From Balaenoptera acutorostrata (taxonomy: Eukaryota > Chordata > Mammalia > Artiodactyla > Balaenopteridae), in assembly GCF_949987535.1 (NCBI RefSeq), contig NC_080074.1, positions 36,191,641 through 36,255,640 on the forward strand: DNA of 64,000 nucleotides, written 5' to 3'. The notes beneath the pieces were generated by a model. It had not been told where the DNA came from and did no database searches. It was given only the letters and a program-made list of their open reading frames with translations. How positions within the stretch are numbered: the first letter of the stretch is position 1; each line of letters begins with the position of its first letter. Of this stretch, positions 34,108 to 46,164 are shown piece after piece. The position numbers and the translations under genes are program-made.

Positions 34108-34110
<3 letters not shown>

Positions 34111-36641
34111 CCTCAATTTAAAGACAACCTTAAAGAAAAATTATCAGAATCTATTGATTATAGTTCTTTTTATACTGTTTATTTCTGTCTTCTTCCTTAG
34201 ATATTTGATCAAGAGTTTTAGCACTCCAATTAAGTAAAATGTGTAGTTTTTAAGAAGACATTCCATAGAATAACACATAAAAAGCCAAAATGATATGAAA
34301 GATATATTCGTTACCAAAAATATGCTGACCTATATGTAATCGTATTATAATTTTTAATTTTCTTTTGTCAAACAGGTTTTTTGTATTTTTAACATTTTAC
34401 AGAAGCAGTGTTTTAAATCCATCTGCTAATGCCTCTAAGGTCAAAACCTGTTATATCTTTCTCAATCCTTTGGTTTTAATATGTTATTTAAAGAAACCGG
34501 ACATCAGCTTTAACATATCAGATTAAGCCAACTATGATCCAGGTATAGGCTTACCCTTTCATAGTCCCCAATTCTCCTATTTTATTTAACTCAGAACATT
34601 TGTTCAGAGATAATGATAGAAAACTGACAAATGTTAACTGACAAGCATCTGGTACTTATTAAATAAGATCTACAATTAATCATAGATCATATACCTTTTT
34701 TTTCAGTAATAAAACTCAGCACAAAGAAACTGACTAAAGCCATTTTCAAATATAAGAAAATATTATTATGATGGAAATATAAGTAAATAAACCAATGATT
34801 TTTCTAAAAAAAAATAAAATTTAATGCTGTCAATGCCCCCCCCACTTTTACCTTAGGAACAACCTCTTAATTTCATCAGGAACAATTGCTGCTATCATTA
34901 GCTCACCAGCTAGAATGACAATCTCTTCAGCAAACCCATTGCAACTAACCATTATCCACCCAATGCAATCTAGTAACAAATCAACCACACGCCAATATGG
35001 AGATCACCATCACTGAATGTCTAAACGTTCTTCTCTCTAGCAAGAAACAACTCAACTGAGATAAAACCATGATTTTTAAAAGTCCATCTACCCAATCAGA
35101 GAGTCATCCTTTTAGTAAATTGGAAGCAGTTAAATAGTGGTCTAATAGTTAAAGACTAATTAGTACTAGAAAAAGAAAGAAGCTGAGAGTAGAAGTAGAA
35201 CATTGATTTACCAATGGCATCTAATATACACACTTATGGAACATCTGCTCTCTGGAAGTTCTGCTTTTCCAAATGAACCCACAACTTCTGTTAAAATTGT
35301 TCTGATGTATTTCTGCAGATCAAGGATGCAACAGAATTGCAGTCAAAGGATATTTATATTTATGCAGCAATCTCAGTTGAGACAGATTGGGGCACATTTT
35401 ATCTAGAAAGGGAGGGAGGGAGAAGGAGAATAAATTTTCTCTGCCCTAATTACTTGCAAAAATATTCCTATATATGGCATTCTTAAGATATTTTTATTTG
35501 CTGTCTTCTACAAAATGACATTTTATTCAGTTACATATAATCTTTAGAAATTGACCAGCTTTAGCTTGCAGTTAATGCTCAGTTCTAAGATATACAAATA
35601 TGGAGATGATAATTCAAAACATCATTATTAGCTTTCTTTGAAAATAGTCCATTCTCCCTCAATATCTGTGAATAACATATACCCCAACTACATGCCCTAT
35701 TGCATTGGGAGGGTAGTCCTATACATACCATCATCTGAATAACCCCAAGTAAAGAATTTTGGGGGCACACAAACATTCAGTCCTTAACAAGTATGTTGTG
35801 GGAAATGAAAGAAATAATGAGAGGAAAAAAGAAAATTCAGGAGTTCTGTTTTAAATATCATTTAAAGCAGTGCATGCTTTCAAATGAAAATATAATACAT
35901 TCAATTATCAACCCAAGAAGTGGAAAATAACATGCAAGCTTTGAATATGAGAACATTTTTACTTTAATAAAGCTTGTCTGCAAAATGTTATTATAACATA
36001 TGTACGATGGAATGAATTTCAGCAAAAATAGGTACTTTTCAACTTAAACATAAGGATGCAGCATTTGGAATTTTTGAATTCTATACTAATTGTTTAAGTA
36101 ACACAAGTCACCAAAATAAAATCACAGCAGAATGAAAGAATAGGTTTTTATTTATTTATACAGCAATATCAGCAGCAGTCCTCAATCCATGCAAAGGTCA
36201 GATACAGGTTATTATGAATCATGCTGGTGCAGTTTTATGAGTAAAATAACCTTTGACCTTCACGTTTCCAGATGTTACTATTTGCTGTTTAATAGTCAAA
36301 TCAGCTCTAACACACACTGAGAACTGGCAGGCATTCATAGTATAGTAGGTTGGGGCTATTTATTTTACATATCAACAGAGTTTGGGCGTGTCCCCAGTCA
36401 GTATATTCTCATAAATCACTATTCTACACATGTTTTCTAAGGATTCTTTGAATTAATGGCTGTGTATTCGTCTCTTTTTTCTTTCCTCCCATCTCACTGT
36501 GAGTAAATTGTTTCAACTGCATTAGCAGAGAATACAACTTTCATTCACTTCATTCAAGAAAGATTGAGAAAAACAGATAACATTAATTCCTCTGATTTCT
36601 GTGTATCAGAAGAAAAGTTTTGAGCACTCCACAAGTGTAGA
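34108..36641. other. Unassigned 2.5-kb stretch
   Basis: AT-rich sequence with a short C9-type run at 34837-34845 and no family that I can assign. No exon-like frame: the 67- and 63-codon frames at 35203 and 35585 show no domain. Confidence 0.45.
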
Positions 36642-36656
36642 TGTAAAACAGAATTT

Positions 36657-36942
36657 TTTTTTAATAAATTTATTTATTTTAGCTGTGTTGGGTCTTCATT
36701 TCTGTGCGAGGGCTTTCTCTAGTTGCGGCAAGCGGGGGCCACTCTTCATCGCGGTGCGTGGGCCTCTCACTATCGCGGCCTCTCCTGTTGCGGAGCACAG
36801 GCTCCAGACGCGCAGGCTCAGTAGTTGTGGCTCACGGGCCCAGTTGCTCCCCGGCATGTGGGATCTTCCCAGACCAGGGCTCGAACCTGTGTCTCCTGCA
36901 TTGGCAGGCAGATTCTCAACCACTGCGCCACCAGGGAAGCCC
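36657..36942 (-). mobile_element. CHR-type SINE, minus strand (left member of a pair)
   Basis: Full body in reverse; the tail is a short T/TTTA-rich run at left and the head is at right. A 15-bp target-site duplication, tgtaaaacagaattt, lies at 36642-36656 and 36943-36957. Its right duplication ends exactly where the left duplication of the next SINE begins. Confidence 0.95.
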
Positions 36943-36974
36943 TGTAAAACAGAATTTAAAAGTAGTGCTAAGTA

Positions 36975-37311
36975 GGGCTTCCTTGTGGTGCAGTGGTTGG
37001 GAATCCTCCTGCCAATGCAAGGGACACAGGTTCAAGCCCTGGCCTGGGAAGATCCCACATGCAGGGAGCAACTAAGCCCATGCATCACAACTGCTGAGCC
37101 TGCGCTCTAGAGCCTGTGAGCCACAGATACTGAGCCCGCGCACCACAACTACTGAAGCCCATGTGCCTACAGCCCGTGCTCTGCAACAAAGAGAAGCCAC
37201 CTCAATGAGAAGCCCGCGCACCGCAAGGAAGAGTAGCCCCTGCTCGCTGCAACTAGAGAAGCCTGCGCACAGCAACAAAGACCCAACACAGCCAAAAAAA
37301 AAAAAAAAAAA
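36975..37311 (+). mobile_element. CHR-type SINE, plus strand, older variant (right member of a pair)
   Basis: Begins 'gggcttccttgtggtgcagt' and has a longer middle with repeated 'gagccacagatactgagccc'-like units and 'gcccgcgcaccgcaag'. It ends 'aacacagcca' plus about 22 A residues without (TAAA)n. A 17-bp target-site duplication, aaaagtagtgctaagta, lies at 36958-36974 and 37312-37328. Its body differs from the other full-length copies, so it belongs to a distinct subfamily. Confidence 0.95.
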
Positions 37312-37328
37312 AAAAGTAGTGCTAAGTA

Positions 37329-38346
37329 AATGTGATGTAACATATTTTATTTAGGAAAATGGGTTTGAGATAACATTATTATCACTTGCCTTTTTAACGT
37401 AAGAAATACCGTCCTAAAAAACAGCATGGAGTTTATCATTAAGAATTTTTAATTTGTAAAAATAGTCACATGGGAAGTGAATTTGTTTAATCCTTTCTAT
37501 CTATCTGTAATTGGGGGCAATTTTTTACTTCTTTAAAGCTAGTAGAATCTTCATTCTCAATAACCTCAGATTGAAATCTCAAAATTGGGAAAAAATGAGA
37601 AATAGTTACCACATATTAATATATCATATGTATTTAAGCCAAAGAAAAGATTTTCATAATCATTCCCATACTTAGAATTTATAATATATTTATCTCAGTG
37701 TATAAGGATTATTTGCATAGTATTTGCTTAGTTTTATATAGTATATGCAATGTATTTGTAAGTTTAATAAAAATGTTTAATCACTGCTTTTACTTTTATA
37801 GAAAAAACTTTTAGATTTTTATTAATACTATTATTTACTTTTAGAGTGCAGAATTGGGTAAGAAATATAAAAGTGCTGCTTAGTGTTTTCTGAAAAGTTA
37901 TAATACTGTGTTTCCTCTTGAAATTAATGTGTAGCACATTGAATGTTTTTCCTCCTAATGCTCTCCTTCTCTTCCTCTTTCTTTTTCTCTTCATCCTCTT
38001 ACCAGTGATAAGTACATATTCTGTGGCATCATTTCAAACACTTTATGTGGAGTCTATTATTAAACCTCACCACATGTACAAACACTAACAATCCAGATGT
38101 ATCTTTCTTCTTTTATTGAGAAGGAAATCAAAATTTGGGGAGATGAACTCACAGCCCTTTGAATAGTTGCCAAATATAAATGAACTCAACTTGTGAGCAA
38201 TATTGCCTCATTGGAGTTAACAACATTCCCTGTAAGATACTCAGATTTTACAGATTCTAGGGATAAAATATTCCAGTAAAAGGAAGAAAAAAGACTGTGT
38301 TAACGTGGTTCAGAGTGGAAGAAAGAATTAACTCTCAGTGTCCGTG
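37329..38346. other. Unassigned AT-rich stretch
   Basis: No assignable feature. A minus-strand frame at 37764-37994 starts with a Lys/Arg run encoded by a pyrimidine tract and is not a gene. Confidence 0.45.
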
Positions 38347-38518
38347 CAGTCATTCTCAGTTCTTGTCCCTGGACCAACAATGTCAGCATCACCTGGGTAC
38401 TTATTAGAAATGCAGATTCTTGGGCCCCTTCCCAGATGTACTGAATCAAAACTAGTTGCAGCTCAGCAATCTGTTTTAACAAGGCTTCTGGGTGATTCTA
38501 GCTAAATTTGAGAACCAG
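38347..38518. mobile_element. hAT-Charlie MITE (MER3-like)
   Basis: 'cagtcattctcag' at one end pairs roughly with 'tttgagaaccag' at the other. Internal phrases 'agcatcacctgggtacttat', 'tagaaatgcagattcttggg', 'gatgtactgaatcaaaacta' and 'agcaatctgttttaacaagg' are typical of Charlie-group MITEs. Flanking 8-mers tgtccgtg and agtctttg agree at 5 of 8 bases, consistent with a worn target-site duplication. Confidence 0.8.
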
Positions 38519-39639
38519 AGTCTTTGTATATCTTTTGATACTCTTCCTAACTGATTGAAATTTGCATCTCATAATGAAAATACTCCTTTTTTAGAAAAGG
38601 TTCATTTGGAAGGACTTTCAATACCTGATCCGGGGGGGGGGGGGAAGCTTATAATTAAGGAGAAAAGAGTGGAGGAAAATTAAGTGGACATCTTATACAT
38701 TCCTTAAGGAGAGAAAGATTCTCACTCAAAATAATTCTTAGCCATTGTTTGTGTCCTCAAATTTATAAATATGAGTCTTTTTTCCATAGGTAAATGAAAG
38801 GGATATCTATATTGGGGTAAAAGCAGAAAGGATGCACACAGATGACAATGGAAGTGGATGAGGGCGCTATGTAGTGATGGGAACCTAAAGAGGAGCAAGC
38901 CACAGCCCCAGCAGAAGCTACTTCCTAAGGCCATGAGCCATTCCAGGGACTCTCTTGTGAACTATTTTCTTTGGTTAATTTATTTCGTCCTTTTTCTTAT
39001 TTGTTTTCTGCTAGTTATCCTAGATTATTACTTACCTAATAGGATTCATTTCATTTTAGCCTTACTTCTATTAATATTTGCTTAATCTCTTAATTGGCCT
39101 TCTGTGTTTATCTTACTTAAAATTGTATTTCAATTTACCTAGATCAATTTATTTTGCTCCTAATTTTTATTTTAAATTATTCCAGATATTTCTTAGTTGC
39201 AGACTAATATTTTTGTTTACATATCTTTCATTTTAAATTTCATTCACTTTAAGACTATATAGAATAATACAAACATTTCTTTACACGTACATTCCAGTCT
39301 TGATCACCTGGCATTAAACTTAAGCTAAGATTCTAGTATTTGGGCCAAGTTCACATTTCCAGAAGGAAAAGGACACAGTTTAAAAGTGATGGCCAAAACT
39401 TTTTCCATATATAGGTATGTTGGCTCTTTGTCCAACTTTGCCAGTACAGTCCTTATTTTCATCTGTTGTACCAAAATAATTATTAATAGCACCCAGTTCA
39501 GTGCTCAAATGTAGCCCGTTTGAACTATAAATTAAATGAATTAAATGAGTATCTGCATAGAAGAAGTTGAGCTAAGCTTTGGGCTCTTCTCTAAATATGT
39601 ATTGGCCAGTGTGATATCATGATATATGTAAGAAATATG
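38519..39639. other. Unassigned stretch with a G13 run
   Basis: Contains G13 at 38632-38644. The rest is AT-rich and unassigned. Confidence 0.45.
38632..38644 (+). repeat. G13 homopolymer
   Basis: Thirteen consecutive G residues after 'gatcc' and before 'aagctt'. Rare in AT-rich DNA and able to join a G-quadruplex; also a common place for assembly error. Confidence 0.85.
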
Positions 39640-39642
39640 TAT

Positions 39643-40206
39643 TTAGTTTTCGTCCCTGGTTCCTGGCGCAGAGCTCCTAAAACCCTTGGAATTTCCTTAC
39701 TGATAGGATTGAGAGGATAGTCTTTTGTTTTTTATAATCAGCACCTTTCAACCATTCCTGAGTTTATAGTAGTTAAGTGACTCTTGGAGGATGGGGGCTG
39801 GTTACCGGAGAAACCAACCACATGATTAAAGAGCTAGAGATTGATTTAATCACCAATGGCTAATGACAATTAATCATGCCTATGTAATGAAGCCTCCATA
39901 AAAAACCTAGCCAAGGGAATTCAGAGAGCTCCTGGGTTGGTGAACACACTGAGGTTCAGGAAACGTTGAGTGCCTGGAGAAGGCATGGAAGCTCCGTGCC
40001 CCTAACTTATACCTGTCCTGTGTACCTCTTTATCTGGTCTTTCATCTGTATCCTTTGTCGTATCCTTTACAGTAAACTCGTAAATGTAAATAAATGTGTT
40101 CCTGAGTCTATGACCTATTCTAGCAAATTATCAAACCAGGGAAGGGGGTCATGTGCGCTTCCAATTTATAGCTGGTCAGTCAGCTACACAGGTGACAACA
40201 TAGCCT
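39643..40206 (+). mobile_element. LTR, 5' part (family not named)
   Basis: A mammalian LTR whose later half carries 'atgaagcctccataaaaaac', 'gagctcctgggttggtgaac', 'ggcatggaagctccgtgcc', 'tcctttacagtaaactcgta' and 'cctgagtctatgacctattc'. I recognise the series as an old ERV LTR type but cannot fix the family. It stops at 'ggtgacaacatagcc' and its continuation is found at 41884, about 1.7 kb away. The 100-codon frame at 39966 is within it and not a gene. Confidence 0.65.
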
Positions 40207-40458
40207 TTTTTTTTTTTTTAACATGTGTATCACACTGCCTAGCACACATTTGGCACTCAACAAGTTAGGTGATGATGATTCTTGAAAAGATGGGTCTAGT
40301 GATGAGTGCAGAGTGCAGGGCAAAACTGAGGGAGGAGACGGAGATGGGCAGTGAAGATACGAGGCTAGGGGGTTTAGCTATCATTTTCAACTGCAGTGAA
40401 TGGAGGGTCAGGGATAGAGTAATCTATCAATAAAACAGAATAGAAGAGGAAATAAGAG

Positions 40459-40572
40459 GGGACTTCCCTGGCGGTCCAGTGGTTAAGACTCCCCGCTTCC
40501 ACTGCAGGGGATGCAGGTTTGATCCCTGGTTGGGTTACTAATCTCCCACATGCCATGTGGCATGCCAAAAAA
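40459..40572 (+). mobile_element. Short CHR-type SINE
   Basis: 'gggacttccctggcggtcca', 'gtggttaagactccccgctt', B box 'ggtttgatcc' (one base off), then 'ctcccacatgccatg' and an A-rich tail. Same short form as at 30.63 kb. A diverged flanking duplication built on agaatagaag (40437-40446 and about 40584-40593) is plausible. It lies in the block that splits the LTR. Confidence 0.85.
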
Positions 40573-40614
40573 AAAAAACACACCAGAATAGAAGGCCCAG
40601 AAATAGATACAACA

Positions 40615-41532
40615 TAAATTAGACTTTAGTTTATGATAGAATAAGCATTATAAATTAGTGGAGAAATTATGAGCCGTTTAATAAGTATGTTAGGGCAACT
40701 GGCTTCCTTTATAGAAAAAAATTACATTAGATCCCTACGTCACACCACACCCAAAAATAAACTCCAAATGCCCTAAAGACCCAGATGCTTGAGAGAATGT
40801 TTTTATGACATGGAGACAGGGAAAGATTTGTTTTATAAGACATGAAAATCAGACATCAAAAAGGAAAATGTCAAAATTTAAAGCTTCGGAAAAAATAAAG
40901 GCAAGTCATAAGGAAGGACTAATATTTGAAATCTATAAAGAAATTCTTTATGTCAATTTTTAAAAAGGACAAAGAGCCCAGCTAAAATATGAGTAAAGAC
41001 TATAAACCAGTAATTTACAGAAGAAATCCAGTAATCTGCATATCCAATAAACATGAAAAAATGTCTGGGCCTCACCAGTAAACAGGGGTATTCAATTTAA
41101 ACAAGGAAATTCAAGTTTTCTTGGTAAAAATGGAAAATTATGACAATACAAAGTATTGGTGAAAATGCAGGGAAACAAGAATTCAGCAGGTAGGTAAAAT
41201 AACTTTGGAGAACTGTTCTGGCAAACTCTAATAAAATTGCAAATACACATACCCAGTGACTGAGCACTCCACTTCCAAGATATATCCTAGAGAAAATTTT
41301 GTACATGTTTTATAAACATTACTTATAGAAACCAAAAGATTTAAAAACCACAAAATGCCCACCAGTGAGATATGGATAAAATGAATAAACTGTGGAGCAT
41401 CCATATGGTGGAATACTATACAGCAACTAGAATACATGGACCCAGTCTATATGTGACAATGGAGCCAGATCTAGACAACACAATGCTAAGTGATAAAAAC
41501 AAGTTGCAGAATCTTATGTATAGGAGATAACC
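40615..41532 (+). mobile_element. Old L1 (L1M) ORF2 3' part and 3' UTR
   Basis: About 0.9 kb of decayed L1 in plus orientation: 'cctacgtcacaccacaccc', 'ataaactccaaatgcccta', 'agccagtaatttacag'-type block, 'acaaagagcccagctaaaat', 'aataaactgtggagcatcca', 'tatggtggaatactatacag' and 'gatctagacaacacaatgct'. The reading frame is broken many times. Confidence 0.8.
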
Positions 41533-41883
41533 ATTTTTCTTTTTTATTGAAATGTAATTGCTTTACAATGTTGTGTTAGTTTCTGCTGTACAATGAAGTG
41601 AATCAGCTATATGTATACCTATATCCCCTCCATCTTGGACCTCCCTCCCATCCCCACCCCCATCCCACCTATGTAGGTCGTCACAGAGCACCAAGCTGAG
41701 CTTGCTGTGCTTTGTAGCAAGTTCCTGCTAGCTATCTATTTTACGCATGGTAGTGTATATATCTCAATCCTAATCTCCCAGTTCGTCCCACCCTCCTCTT
41801 TCCCCCCTGCCCCCATGTCTACACGTCCGTTCTCTATGTCTGTGTCTCTATTCCTGCCCTGCAAATAGGTTCATCTGTACCAT
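41533..41883 (-). mobile_element. Cetartiodactyl L1 3' UTR end, minus strand
   Basis: 'ttttattgaaatgtaattgc', 'tttacaatgttgtgttagtt', a C-rich stretch with 'cctccctcccatcccca', 'ctatctattttacgcatggt' and 'gttctctatgtctgtgtctc'. This is the 3' UTR of the L1 type common in cetartiodactyls, and it matches the copy at 62574. It is 5'-truncated and abuts the resumed LTR at its right end. Confidence 0.85.
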
Positions 41884-42070
41884 TGGCTTCTGAAGTGGGG
41901 AGTAGTCTTGTGGGACTGATCTGTAGTATTTGTGTTTGTAGTTGTTTGGGCAGTTAGTATCAGAATGAATTAAATTGTAAGACAACCAGCTGGTGTCCAC
42001 AGAAAGTTGGAGAATCAGTTGGTGTGGGAAAATCCCCACATTTTTGGTGTCAGAATATTGTAAGAGCACA
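41884..42070 (+). mobile_element. LTR, 3' part resumed
   Basis: 'ggcttctgaagtggggagta', 'gtcttgtgggactgatctg', 'gaattaaattgtaagacaac' and 'cagctggtgtcc' continue the LTR that broke off at 40206. On the family as I recall it, 'ggtgacaacc' is soon followed by 'tctgaagtgggg'. Together the two pieces form one LTR split by later insertions. Confidence 0.6.
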
Positions 42071-42109
42071 GGAAAAACTTTGCCTTTAGCCAGCAAACAA
42101 AGGGGGGAA

Positions 42110-42345
42110 ATATATTTAACTCTCATGGCCACACTTTTAAAACTTGAAGCTCCTTCTGAACATTCTCTGTTTCCATCCTCTGCTTTAATTTTTAACATGG
42201 CACTTAGCACTGTATATTTTATTGAAATGTTTTTTGTTACTTCCCTCTAGAGTCTAATTTCTCTGAGGCTAGGAGTTTGTCTCTTTATTCACTTCTCAAA
42301 TAGTGTCCTCAGCTACTATTTGAGTGTTTTGCATATAACGGATGT
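42110..42345 (+). mobile_element. L2 3' end
   Basis: 'cactgtatattttattgaaa', 'tgttacttccctctagagtc', 'tctgaggctaggagtttgtc' and 'tctctttattcacttctc' fit the terminal L2 block. Plus orientation. Confidence 0.65.
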
Positions 42346-43590
42346 AGTCACTTCACCTCTGAATCCAAGAGGAAGATGGCATAGGTTGGAAGAACAGCTA
42401 GCCAGTCGATACCACATAGTCTCTAGCCAATAATTCTGTTCTGCAGTTCTTGACAGATTAATCATGCAATTTGTTTCTGTCTGCTGCTGACTTTATGGTA
42501 GCTTGCTTCCTCTTGTATTTTGTTATTTTAGATTAAAAGATTATATTTGGTGGGACTTTATCTCAGAAATTCTATGTTGTCTGAGTTCCCAGACCTCACA
42601 AGTAACGTAGTATAAATGTTAATACAAAATCCATGTGAAGCATGTGGTCACAAAATGTCATGGGGAATATTTTTTTCTAACCTATCCACAGCCAAAACTG
42701 AAACCCACAATGTGTCTTTTCATTTCTTTTTAAAAGTGGGATATTTTTTTTTCTGTCCACATTTACACAGAGGGCAGAGACCCTTTGAAAGTCCAGGCTT
42801 CATGCCAAAGTCTGTTTCTCAAATTCTTATATCCTACCTTGACCCTGTACCTGCATAGCCATAAGCACTCAAGCTCTTTGATTATCACTATCAGCAAATG
42901 CCACCAAGCACAGCTGAAGCATCAGTACTCACTTTCTGCCCTACTTTTCAACTTACATTCTGTCCTTTGGACCTTTATCAGCCAAGCCTTTGGTTACCAC
43001 TATAAAGACATGCCTCCTGGCACAGCTGCTGCATCTCACTTTCTGTGTGATACGGTTGTTCTCACTTTCTACTCTAGCTTCCAATTCGCTATTTGTTTTT
43101 GGACCCATGATGTTGCACTTAAAATCCTGAGAATTTCAGTATACATTTGCAATAATGTTTACTATATTCTATTCAACATCCTCAGTGTTTTGTCATAAGA
43201 GATTTTCAAAGTACCTTGTCTTCTATATTTCTGAAACAAGTTTTTTTTTTTCTTGTATCTTCTTTCTCTTACTTTCGTGATAGTTTAACAACTTCAATGA
43301 ACATAATTTATCTAACAATGTTTAAAGTTAGCTGTTATTATTAATCTCCTGCCAAGATATACAATATGCTTATTATCTATTACCTCTAATTATGCCACTG
43401 CCTCCTGTCTTACACATTTTTCTTGTCCATAATTTTTCATATCTCCAAATTTTAAGTCAGCCTTAATTGGATTTATCCATATATTTAACATATTCTTTGA
43501 TCATTATTGCACATAGCATCATACTCATTCCTAGTGTATAAAGAATTCCTTCCTCTTAAACATCCTTAGTAAGTTTTTTATGAATGTCTA
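42346..43590. other. Unassigned stretch
   Basis: Unassigned. The 137-codon plus-strand frame at 42785-43198 is the second longest in the window, but it is Ser/His/Phe-rich, has no domain I recognise and no splice or promoter context. Confidence 0.45.
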
Positions 43591-43599
43591 TGAGTGGTG

Positions 43600-44200
43600 G
43601 ATTCTCACTCATTGTTTCTTTAGAAATTTTCTATTTCATGGCTACTCTTAATGGTAGTTGACCTGGGGTTGGAATTCTGGACTAATAATTATTTTTTCTG
43701 ATCACCACGAATATATCATATTGTCTTTTGACACTTTGCTGATGTCAAGTTTAATTTCAAACTTATTGTTCTGAGTAGTTATCCTGTCCTTTTCACCAGT
43801 ATGCTAAAAAGATCCCTCTGACTCTGAAATATCCATTAGAATATTTCTAGGTATAGATTTACTGTTATTTATCCTTATGGGGACTGACTATACTCCTAGT
43901 ATTTGACAATTTAAGACGTTCTGAAATATTGTAAATCATTTTTACATCATAAATTGCTACTATCCTTCTCTTAAAGAGATTCCATTAGTCTATGTTAGAC
44001 CATGTAATTCTATCCCACAAGTCTTTTAAACCTCACACATTTTTTTGTCCCTTTTCACTCTGATCTGCATTCTCCTTAGTCCTTTCTTCCAGTTAACTAA
44101 TTCTATCTTCAATTGTATCTAAACTGCTATTTTTACCCATGCAATATGTTTTAAATTTTAATAATATTTTTATTTCTCAAATTCTATTTTTAAGCCTATA
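43600..44200 (-). mobile_element. Old L1M fragment, minus strand
   Basis: Antisense-type L1M phrases, worn but in order: 'tagaatatttctaggtatag', 'actgttatttatccttatgg', 'attctccttagtcctttctt', 'ccagttaactaattctatct' and 'tcaattgtatctaaactgct'. Not coding. Boundaries approximate. Confidence 0.5.
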
Positions 44201-44910
44201 TCCATTGTCTCATGGTATCTTATTTTTAAGATTTTAAGATTGTGTCTTAATCATTTAAAATATTAATTTTACTATCATAACACTTTTATAAATTCATGAC
44301 ACTCTAACCTACTTTTATTTAATATTCATTGCATTCAATCATATTAGATTGTTTCCTAATGGGCTTTGTAATTTCAGTTTTTTTAGCTCATAACCTGTCA
44401 TGCTTTATCCATGAAAACACTGTATAATACAGCTTGTCAGAGAGCAGAACCAAGAACCCAGGAGTCAAAGCCAAGTACCACAGGGAAAACAAACAAAAAA
44501 ACCTTCAGAGAGTACAGAGAGTAGGACTGAGTCTTAATGAAAGAATTGCCATCATGTACCTGGATGTATGGACCAATCACTGTTATATAACTTTTTTTGG
44601 CAATCTTTTTAAAGTGGGTGTATCAATAGAAGTTATCCATGCCTGTATCACCATAGATATTGCATACATTGAGGAGAAAAGTGTGGGCAGAGAATGCAGA
44701 AAACATATCTCTGCTTCACAGGTCTTCATATCAAGAGTAACTGTATCTGACAAATTTCATCTGACCTGGATCTGATTTGGATTTTGAGATCTGGTCCTTG
44801 AGCCTGAACATAATGCTATAGTGAAATATAATTTTTGAGGGGTCTTGGGAGAAGTTAGGTATGTTTTTCAAGTGGGAGGAATACAAATAATTTGTAGCCA
44901 AAATGCAGAC
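44201..44910. other. Unassigned stretch
   Basis: No assignable repeat. A 113-codon plus-strand frame at 44434-44775 has no recognisable domain, no Kozak-type context I would trust and no neighbour supporting a gene. Confidence 0.45.
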
Positions 44911-45452
44911 TGTGATAGTTTTAAAACATGTCCACAAATCCTTTAACACTTCTCTCACTGAGGGTAGTTTCTGTGTTTCCTTCCTTTGAATCTTGGCTGA
45001 TATAAATATCTCACTGTTATAGAATATAGTGCATGTGATGCTGCAGGACTTCTGAAGCTATATTATTATATTATAAATGGCAATGTCGATTCTGACTTGT
45101 TTGCTAAGACACTTCCTTTTGGAATCTTGAGGCTATCATGTAGTGGAGAAGCCCAGGTCACATGGAAAGGTCACATGTTGGTGCTTCTGTGAATCTTAGC
45201 TAAGTTTCTAGACAACAGCCAAAATCAACTCACAGACATGTGAAGACTCTGGTTGATTCCATCCATCACATGAAGTCACCCCTTCCTGTCAGGTCTTCAC
45301 AAGCCTATGTCTCAGACATCTTGCAACAAATAAACCTCTTATATTATGATCTTTCTGAATTCTAAACCCACAGAACCCATGAATACATGAAAAGGTTGTT
45401 TTAGGCCAATAGTTTAGTGGGAATGTGTTATATAGCAATAGTAACCCTAATA
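44911..45452 (+). mobile_element. MLT1-type MaLR LTR
   Basis: Starts 'tgtgatagttttaaaacatg' and 'tccacaaatcctttaacact', then 'cttcctttgaatcttggctg', 'ttgaggctatcatgtagtgg', 'aacccacagaacccatgaat' and ends 'tatatagcaatagtaacc'. This is the order of an older MLT1 solo LTR, nearly full length. Confidence 0.75.
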
Positions 45453-46164
45453 GGCTTGTAAATTTACATTTATGTTATAAGCTAAAAATTTGTAATGCTT
45501 TATCCTAAAACTCTTGCATGGCATGGGTTTAGAGTTTGTGCTGCCACAGAAATGCAGTTAGTTTAGAATTTAATTTTATATTTATTTATCAGCTAGACTT
45601 TTCCTGAGTAAAGTTGTGGTGTACACTGAAACCATACCTATTTGATGGCACACATGTAGTTACAAATTCTTAGAAGACATCCCAGCTGGAGCCCAAGAAA
45701 AAAAATAAATACTTATTTTTTATTTTTCTTGTTTGTGGGTGGATATTTTAGCCTATTTTTTTTTCACTGAAGGTTAGTTTTACAGTAGGGGTTTTATTTT
45801 CAAAAACTGACCTTTCAGGGTCCTGACACAGAGTTCTTCTTTCTGTATAGATAGTAAGTCCCAATCCTCTAGATTATAGAAAACTCCCATTCATCTTCAC
45901 ATACCCACCAACTTAGAAAAGCTACAACACAAGCCTCAGCATTGGTTGCTTACTGAGTTTGTTTTGAGCTCTTTCTTCTTTGTAGAAAATGAGGAATTGT
46001 GCTTTCCTTTGTAAGATCTCAGTTATGCATGCTTGATATGATTTGTTGTGTACATCCAGGTATTTATAGTAGAAAGTTTTTCAGATTATAAATTCATGCA
46101 TATTGCTATCCCATATTTTATTTTTTCTTATGAACAAAAATATAGTACTATGCAAAAATATAAG
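45453..46164. other. Unassigned AT-rich stretch
   Basis: No assignable feature seen. Confidence 0.45.

Noticed and set aside
36601..37075. Overlapping frames of about 120 codons on the plus strand
   Set aside because: They come from the two back-to-back CHR SINEs and have no homologue outside SINE translations.
42785..43198. 137-codon plus-strand frame in unassigned DNA
   Set aside because: No domain, no repeat of conserved residues and no exon signals. In 64 kb of AT-rich DNA one such frame is not surprising.
44434..44775. 113-codon plus-strand frame
   Set aside because: No recognisable domain or context. The region next to it is an MLT1 LTR, which suggests ordinary intergenic DNA.
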